From NCBI GenBank assembly GCA_964236735.1, contig CAXSFM010000028.1, positions 1 to 49,438 of the forward strand: 49,438 nt of DNA, given 5' to 3'. Shown piece by piece: positions 44,046 through 49,438 of the stretch. The notes beneath the pieces are model-generated. The model was not told where the DNA came from, searched no databases, and saw nothing but the letters and a program-made list of their open reading frames with translations. This DNA is from JAIVJG01 sp964236735 (lineage in GTDB: Bacteria > Acidobacteriota > Blastocatellia > Pyrinomonadales > Pyrinomonadaceae). The first letter of the stretch is position 1; each line of letters opens with the position of its first letter. The position numbers were made by a program, and so were the translations under genes.

Positions 44046-46781
44046 ATGCCATCAAAAATAACCACGACTTCGACAGAGCCACCGGAGCGCGTCTTTCTCA
44101 TAGACTCTTTCTCGCACATCTTTCGCGCCTTCTTCGCGCCGATGGGGATGCGAACCGAGCCGCTGACGAACAGCAAGGGACAGGTGACGCAGGCCGTCTT
44201 CGTCTTCACGAACATGCTGCGGAAACTTCTCGCCGACGAGCAGCCGCACTACATTGCCGCCGTCTTCGAGTCAGGCGTCCCGACCTTTCGCCACGAAATG
44301 TCCGCCGACTACAAAGCCAACCGCGCGGAGATGCCTGAAGAGTTGCAGTCGCAGCTTCCATACATCCGTCGCGTCTGCGAGGCGTACCAGATACCGATTA
44401 TCAACGCGCCCGGCTTCGAGGCCGACGATGTCATCGGCACGCTCGCCATCCAAGCCGCCGCGCGCGGTTTGCAGGCCGTCATCGTGTCGAACGACAAGGA
44501 CATGACGCAGCTTGTCAGCGACCCCTTGATTATTTGTATGCGGCAGAACTCGCAGAACGTGAAACGCAAAGAACCCGTGCCGCCCGTCGAGTGGTGCGAC
44601 GAGGCTTGGGTCGAGGCGAAATTTAACGTCCCGCCCTCGCAAATCATAGATCTGCTCGGATTGATGGGCGACGCGGTTGACAACATCCCCGGCGCTCCCG
44701 GCATCGGCGCGAAAGGCGCGGTGCAGGTCGTCAAACAATTCGGCACGATTGAAAACGCGCTCCAGCATTGGGAAGAGGTCAAGCACAAAACTTACCGCGA
44801 GTCTCTGCGCGACAACGCGCCGCTCATCCTGCAATCGAAAGAGTTGGCGACGATCAAAACGGACGTGAATGTCACGCTCGATCTCGATCAACTGCGCGCG
44901 CAGACTCCCAACCGCGCCGAAGCGTACAAGTTGTTTCGTGAACTCGAATTTCAATCGCTGACGCGCGAATTCGCGGATGCCGCATCCGAAGTTGAAGGCG
45001 GCGGCATCGCTAAAAATTATCGTCGCATACGCACGGCGGAAGAATTGGAGAAGCTCGTGCGAAAGCTCTGGGACGTGGAGCATTGGGGCTTCGCGCTGAC
45101 CGACGGCACGCCCGCCGGCGGCGCGCAACAGGTTTCACTCCGCGAGTTGCAGCCGCCGTCCGGCATCGCCATCTCTTATGCGCCGCACACTTCGCATTAC
45201 ATCAATCTTGAAGATTTCGAGGGCGGCGTGGAACAGGCGATGATGATGCTGCGCGATGTCCTGTCAAACGGCTTGCTGGAAAAATCCGTCCACGATTTGA
45301 AGCGCGCGACGGCTCTGCTTGATTTGCTCAACGTTGAACTTGAAGGCGTGACGGACGACACTTTGCTCGCCGCATATTTGCTCGACCCTGTCCGCAGCCG
45401 TTACGACCTCGGCGATCTGGCGCGTGAGGCCGCAGGCGCGGACGGTTGGACGGAGCGACCCGACGACATTTGGACGGACGCAAACTGGCGCACAGCCGAG
45501 ACCGCAGATTACACCGCGCAGGTCGCGGACGTTTTGCACGGGCGCATCATCGAACAGGAACTCGGCTACATTTACACGGAGATTGAACTGCCGCTCGCGC
45601 CGCTCCTGCATCGCATGGAGTTGGCCGGACTGCGCGTGGACACGACTGTGCTCGGCGATTTGTCCAACTTCTTCGGCGCGGAATTAGCGAAGCTGACGGA
45701 GCAGATTTACAAAGTCGCCGGGCGCGAATTCAAAATTAATTCGCCGAAGCAGGTCGGCGAAGTCTTTGAAGAGTTGAACATCAGCAGCGGGCGCAAGACT
45801 TCAAAGGGACAGGTCTCGACGAGCCGCGCTGTGCTCGATGAACTCGCGCTCAAGTATGAACTGCCGCGTCTCATCATCGAATACCGCGAACTCGATAAGT
45901 TGAAGACGGTTTATACCGACGCGCTGCCCAACCTCGTCGGCCCTGACGGGCGCATCCACAGCCAACTCAATCAAACAGTGACGGCGACGGGGCGACTCTC
46001 TTCATCCGAGCCGAACTTGCAGAACATCCCGATTCGCACTGAACTCGGCAGGCGCATCCGCCGCGCGTTCGTGCCCGACGAGGGCAACGTCTTCGTCGCG
46101 GCTGACTACTCGCAACTTGAACTGCGCCTGCTCGCGCACATCACGCGCGACGAACAGATGCTCGACGCATATCAGAAAGGCGAAGACATCCACGAACGCA
46201 CCGCGCGCCTCGTCTTCAAGGCAAAGACGAAAGAAGAGTTGAAAGAGAAACGACGCATGGCAAAGATCGTCAACTTCGCCATCGCCTACGCCGTCGAGCC
46301 GTTCGGCCTTTCGCAGCGCGTCGGCATCTCGCGCAAGGAAGCCAGAGACGTAATAGACAATTTTTATGAGACTTACTCCGGCGTTCGTCGCTTCATGGAC
46401 GAAGTGCCGGAGAAGGCGCGCGAGACGGGCATCGTCCGTTCAATCTACGGACGGCTGCGTCCCGTGCCCGCCGTCAGCGACCGCAACGGCCAAATCCGCG
46501 CGCGCGCCGAACGCGAAGCCATCAACATGCCGATCCAGGGGACGGCCAGCGACATCGTCAAAGTCGCCATGCTCAAAGTTGAAGACGCGCTGAGACGCGA
46601 GCATCTGAGCGCGCGAATGGTTATGCAGGTACACGACGAATTGCTCGTCGAATCGCCCGCCAGCGAGGCGGAGGCCGTCGCCGAGCTGCTCAAACGCGAG
46701 ATGGAGTCGGCGGTCAAACTGGACGTGCCGCTCGATGTTGATGTCGGCATCGGCGAGAATTGGATGGACGTTAAGAAATAA
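44046..46781 (+). CDS. polA: DNA polymerase I
   Basis: Repair and Okazaki-fragment polymerase. 911 residues: 5'-3' exonuclease (about 1-300, with EADDVIGTLA and GLMGDAVDNIPGAPGIGAKGA), a central 3'-5' exonuclease-like domain lacking the DxE of motif Exo I (here WGFALTDGTP), so proofreading is probably lost, and the polymerase with DYSQLELRLLAH (motif A), an O-helix RRMAKIVNFAIAYAVEPFGL and VMQVHDELLVE (motif C). The O-helix differs from the usual NFGIIYGMS text at several positions. Length is normal. The ATG is preceded by no strong ribosome binding site. A repeat hairpin follows the gene. Confidence 0.96.
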   Translation: MPSKITTTSTEPPERVFLIDSFSHIFRAFFAPMGMRTEPLTNSKGQVTQAVFVFTNMLRKLLADEQPHYIAAVFESGVPTFRHEMSADYKANRAEMPEELQSQLPYIRRVCEAYQIPIINAPGFEADDVIGTLAIQAAARGLQAVIVSNDKDMTQLVSDPLIICMRQNSQNVKRKEPVPPVEWCDEAWVEAKFNVPPSQIIDLLGLMGDAVDNIPGAPGIGAKGAVQVVKQFGTIENALQHWEEVKHKTYRESLRDNAPLILQSKELATIKTDVNVTLDLDQLRAQTPNRAEAYKLFRELEFQSLTREFADAASEVEGGGIAKNYRRIRTAEELEKLVRKLWDVEHWGFALTDGTPAGGAQQVSLRELQPPSGIAISYAPHTSHYINLEDFEGGVEQAMMMLRDVLSNGLLEKSVHDLKRATALLDLLNVELEGVTDDTLLAAYLLDPVRSRYDLGDLAREAAGADGWTERPDDIWTDANWRTAETADYTAQVADVLHGRIIEQELGYIYTEIELPLAPLLHRMELAGLRVDTTVLGDLSNFFGAELAKLTEQIYKVAGREFKINSPKQVGEVFEELNISSGRKTSKGQVSTSRAVLDELALKYELPRLIIEYRELDKLKTVYTDALPNLVGPDGRIHSQLNQTVTATGRLSSSEPNLQNIPIRTELGRRIRRAFVPDEGNVFVAADYSQLELRLLAHITRDEQMLDAYQKGEDIHERTARLVFKAKTKEELKEKRRMAKIVNFAIAYAVEPFGLSQRVGISRKEARDVIDNFYETYSGVRRFMDEVPEKARETGIVRSIYGRLRPVPAVSDRNGQIRARAEREAINMPIQGTASDIVKVAMLKVEDALRREHLSARMVMQVHDELLVESPASEAEAVAELLKREMESAVKLDVPLDVDVGIGENWMDVKK

Positions 46782-46783
46782 AG

Positions 46784-46869
46784 AGTTCAAAGTTCAAAGT
46801 TTAAGGTTCAAAGTTAACAACTTGAAAACCTGCACATCGCTTTCAACATTGAACTTTGAACTTTGAACT
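46784..46869. repeat. Inverted repeat of TTCAAAG words between polA and the kinase gene
   Basis: Arms 46784-46801 and 46852-46869 pair perfectly over 18 bp (AGTTCAAAGTTCAAAGTT and complement) with a 50-nt loop. Same word family as 7956-8080. It starts two nt after the polA stop and ends 8 nt before the kinase ATG. Confidence 0.93.
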
Positions 46870-46877
46870 ATCTACCT

Positions 46878-48734
46878 ATGCAGGACAAAGAAGAGAAAGA
46901 AAGCGGGCACGTCGTCTATAGCCGCATCAATTTGGATGGCGGCGAGGGACGCGCGCGTAAAAAAAAGGAAGAGAAGCGCGCCGCCAACGCTTTCGCCAAG
47001 AGCGAACATCTATGGCAAGCGCTGCTTCCGTTGCTGCTCGGCTTCATATTTCTCATCGGGCTGATCTTTGGCCTCGGCACACAGAGTGTCGGAGAGCTAC
47101 GCACCATCAGCAGCAAATCGCAGGGCGATGAACGCCGTCTCTCCGAGACGATGAATCGTTTGCTCAACCTTCGTCTCGCTCTCGGCAAGCTCGATACGGA
47201 AGCGCGTATTCGCGCGCAGATCGAGGCGGGCACGAGCGGGGGACTGTTGCCACCACTCGACCTTCGACTCCGCAACGGACGCAGCGCAGTGGAAGCTCTC
47301 TTACCTCTGTATGACGATCTTCCTTTGAAGCAACAGGACGAGAAGCTCGAAATCCGGGGCGACATCGAATCCTACATTGAAGTCACAAAAGACTTGAAGC
47401 GGTATTCGCTGGAAGGCTTCGTCGCCTATCGAAATCTCGACGGCAAACTCAAAGACTTGTTTGACAAAGTCAGCGATGAGCGAACAGAGATCGAGCAGAT
47501 GCGTTACGATGCGCTCCAAAAAGCGCAGAGTAAAATCAATTCTTTGAAGTGGATCGCCGTACTCACCGGCTTCGTCGTCGCTGCCGCAACCATCCTCGAA
47601 GTCCTGCGCCGCCTGCGGCAACTGCGGCGCAGCTTTGATGCTCTGAGGCGCGAGAGACAGTTCAGTACGCAGATGCTCGAAGGCATGGTCAGCGCCATCG
47701 CCGCCATTGATCGCGACGAAAACGTCCGTAGCGCCAACGCCGCGTTCTTCGACGTTTTCCCAGAGGTGCAGATCGGCGTCTCGATTAACAGTATCAACTC
47801 GTCGCCCGAATCAACGAAAATGTTGGCGACGGCGACGGGGAATCGCAAGGAGCGCGCGGCATATCACGGACGCTGGCATCTCCCGATTGATGACACGGGC
47901 AAAGAGCGTGTCTTTGATGCCTATACGTCGCCGCTGGAGATAGAAGGTGCGTCGGGACAACTGCTGGCTCTGGTTGATGTTACGGAAGCGGCGGAGTCTG
48001 AAGACGAACTACGTCGTCAGGAATCGCTCGCCGCCGTTGGCAAAGCTGCCGCACAAGTCGCACACGAAATTAAGAATCCTCTGGGCAGCATCCGTCTCGG
48101 CGTCGCCATGTTGCGTGACATGACGAAGGAGCCGGAGGCCATCACCACCATTGATTTGGTCGAGCGCGGTATCGAACATCTCAACAAGTTAACGCTTGAC
48201 GTGACGCAGTTCTCACGTCGGCGGCAGTTGTCGCTTGCTGAAGTTGACTTGGATGAATTACTCGATTCATCTCTCGATTTGGTCTCCGATAAAATCTCGG
48301 AGAAAGATACTCCCGTCGAAAAACATTACAGTGTAGAGCCTCTGCGCGCGCAATGGGATATTGATCAACTGCGGCAGGTGTTCGTCAACCTGATCGCGAA
48401 TGCCATTGATGCGAGCGGCAAAAATCAACCCGTCACTATTTCAACCGAGCGCACGCAATCACAGAGATTCTCGAGGCACAATGAAGATGGTGGTGGGTCG
48501 CTTGTGCAAGTCGCCAAAATTATCATCGCAGACTTCGGGAGCGGGATGGATAAAGCCACACGGGAACGTATTTTTGAACCCTTTTTTACGACGAAAAAAC
48601 GTGGCACAGGGCTGGGTCTGGCTATTGCAAAACAGATTGTCGAACAGCACGGCGGGAAAATAAGGGTGGATAGCTCTATTGGTGAAGGCACACGCTTTAT
48701 CGTTGAATTACCGCTTTCGACTCAGGGTTTGTGA
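46878..48734 (+). CDS. Membrane sensor histidine kinase, NtrB-like core
   Basis: About 618 residues. Two membrane helices (LPLLLGFIFLIGLIFGLG, about 53-70; WIAVLTGFVVAAATILEVL, about 231-249) flank a helical periplasmic sensor of about 150 residues. A PAS-like region follows (IAAIDRDENVRSANAAFFDVF), then H-box AAQVAHEIKNPLGSIRLG, N-box QVFVNLIANAIDASG, G1 IIADFGSGMDKATRE and G2 GTGLGLAIAKQIV. All catalytic motifs are present. Start ATG 46878, because the earlier TTG at 46863 lies inside the repeat arm. No partner regulator is encoded in the visible neighbourhood. Confidence 0.9.
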   Translation: MQDKEEKESGHVVYSRINLDGGEGRARKKKEEKRAANAFAKSEHLWQALLPLLLGFIFLIGLIFGLGTQSVGELRTISSKSQGDERRLSETMNRLLNLRLALGKLDTEARIRAQIEAGTSGGLLPPLDLRLRNGRSAVEALLPLYDDLPLKQQDEKLEIRGDIESYIEVTKDLKRYSLEGFVAYRNLDGKLKDLFDKVSDERTEIEQMRYDALQKAQSKINSLKWIAVLTGFVVAAATILEVLRRLRQLRRSFDALRRERQFSTQMLEGMVSAIAAIDRDENVRSANAAFFDVFPEVQIGVSINSINSSPESTKMLATATGNRKERAAYHGRWHLPIDDTGKERVFDAYTSPLEIEGASGQLLALVDVTEAAESEDELRRQESLAAVGKAAAQVAHEIKNPLGSIRLGVAMLRDMTKEPEAITTIDLVERGIEHLNKLTLDVTQFSRRRQLSLAEVDLDELLDSSLDLVSDKISEKDTPVEKHYSVEPLRAQWDIDQLRQVFVNLIANAIDASGKNQPVTISTERTQSQRFSRHNEDGGGSLVQVAKIIIADFGSGMDKATRERIFEPFFTTKKRGTGLGLAIAKQIVEQHGGKIRVDSSIGEGTRFIVELPLSTQGL

Positions 48735-48853
48735 ATAGCCTTTGCTTTATAAACGGTAGCCTTCGCTTTGGAAACGACAGCGAATAAAATTCGCAGAATC
48801 AAGTCGCCAAATGAGTTCTCATCACCTTGATTGAAAATTAAGTCAGTGGGGTG

Positions 48854-48882
48854 TTGACAAATATTTGATAATCCCTAATAAT
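48854..48882 (+). promoter_or_regulatory. rRNA promoter 1
   Basis: TTGACA (48854-48859), 17-nt spacer, AATAAT (48877-48882), five of six matches to TATAAT. Upstream is AT-rich. Confidence 0.7.
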
Positions 48883-48906
48883 GCCCATTCGCCTGAAATA
48901 CGGCGG

Positions 48907-48935
48907 TTGACATCTTCATCGAAAGCGCGTTTAAC
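48907..48935 (+). promoter_or_regulatory. rRNA promoter 2 (candidate)
   Basis: TTGACA (48907-48912), 17-nt spacer, TTTAAC (48930-48935). The -10 box is weak. Confidence 0.45.
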
Positions 48936-49115
48936 GAGCCGCTTCTTTTTCAAGAATTATTTATGAGAGGGAGCGGCTGTTTCATCCGTAAAGGATGACA
49001 CCTCATTCTGGTGTCCCGCGAAACTCAACGAGCACATAGTCAGGCAACGGCGTCTTGATTGACGCATCTAAAACTGACTTGCGCGAGTTGAGATGGCTAA
49101 ACACGGCTCACGCGC

Positions 49116-49144
49116 TTGACAAGGTGGAGAACATAAGTTAAAGT
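49116..49144 (+). promoter_or_regulatory. rRNA promoter 3
   Basis: TTGACA (49116-49121), 17-nt spacer, TAAAGT (49139-49144). It is the closest to the 16S gene, about 235 nt upstream. Confidence 0.7.
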
Positions 49145-49237
49145 CACGGTTTCCTTGAGACGAAAGATTCTTGTCTGTAGGGAAGTCCCGAAGAGATGCA
49201 CAGCCGTCTCATGAGGGAATGGAAGTTGAAATAAAGC

Positions 49238-49250
49238 GATCTTTGAAAAC
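49238..49250 (+). promoter_or_regulatory. boxA-like antitermination element
   Basis: GATCTTTGAAAAC resembles the boxA text found in rRNA leaders (TCTTTGAAAAC). Position downstream of promoter 3 and before 16S fits NusB/NusE-dependent antitermination. Confidence 0.6.
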
Positions 49251-49381
49251 TAGATAGAGCGTGTCCTGTTAAAGACCTTTGAGAGCGACGCTGAACGATA
49301 AAGTTTGGCGCAAGATAAAACTCGAGAAGAGTCATTATCGGATACTTTAACCAGTAGAAGGTAATGTTCCAGAGAACAAAT

Positions 49382-49438
<57 letters not shown>

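Larger units (their letters stand above)
48735..49381 (+). other. rRNA operon leader region
   Basis: About 650 nt without a gene. It contains three promoter-like pairs, two hairpins (48937-48978 and 48997-49015) and a boxA-like element before the 16S start. Confidence 0.75.

Noticed and set aside
46863..46877. TTG start for the NtrB-like kinase
   Set aside because: It lies within the TTCAAAG repeat arm; ATG 46878 is more plausible.
49144..49335. Small minus-strand frame in the rRNA leader
   Set aside because: It overlaps the promoter and boxA region of the rRNA operon and has no ribosome binding site.

Overview
The window looks like a chromosomal segment of a Gram-negative, moderately GC-rich bacterium. 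It carries lpxC and kdsD for a lipopolysaccharide outer membrane, a type IV pilus regulatory locus, many two-component regulators, and secreted S10 and M28 peptidases. The first bases of the 16S rRNA at the right edge, the gene styles and the VIT/VWA protein suggest Acidobacteriota, perhaps Blastocatellia. That placement is inference from recall and was not tested. About 45 protein genes, two tRNAs (Lys-CTT, Arg-CCG) and the 5' end of an rRNA operon are supported. Many genes lack a clear Shine-Dalgarno sequence.

Layout. 1-5.3 kb: proS facing a FAD monooxygenase, then glyA, followed by a small antitoxin/PIN toxin pair and a second copy of the glyA 3' end. 5.4-8.5 kb: a membrane protein, a DinG-type helicase and a QueD-like enzyme. 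8.5-15 kb: an NtrC-type regulator with a small kinase, then on the other strand a single-domain receiver, an RsbRD-N-like sensor, a large PAS/HAMP histidine kinase and a zinc-ribbon membrane protein. 15-25.2 kb (all minus strand): pilS, a coiled-coil gene, pilR, two pilins, an O-antigen-ligase/TPR protein and an ABC export module. 25.5-30 kb: rpoD, an ECF sigma factor with a zinc-finger anti-sigma candidate, msrA, a SWIM protein and threonine aldolase. 31-36 kb: S10 peptidase, HNH protein, tRNA-Lys, M28 peptidase, tRNA-Arg. 36-43.7 kb: phosphate transport (DUF47 protein plus Pit), kdsD, a secreted unknown, a VIT/VWA protein and lpxC. 44-49.4 kb: polA, an NtrB-like kinase, then an rRNA leader with three candidate promoters and the start of 16S.

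The most unusual signal is a set of about ten long intergenic inverted repeats. Their arms are 15-37 bp and most are built from short quasi-tandem words such as TTCAAAG, GTGATGA, GGCAGAA or CACAGAG. They sit almost exactly in the gaps between genes, often at convergent ends. At three places they form the coding tail of a gene or adjoin a start. Two of the word families recur at loci 22-39 kb apart. The second strong signal is the glyA 3'-end duplication around the toxin-antitoxin pair, where 28 codons differ only by synonymous changes. That pattern points to exchange with a different functional glyA.

Functional links: PilS and PilR probably activate the pilin genes through a sigma-54 promoter (a near-consensus -24/-12 element lies upstream). 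The adjacent Wzy_C-type protein may glycosylate pilin. The DUF47 protein and Pit work together in phosphate uptake. KdsD and LpxC belong to lipopolysaccharide synthesis.
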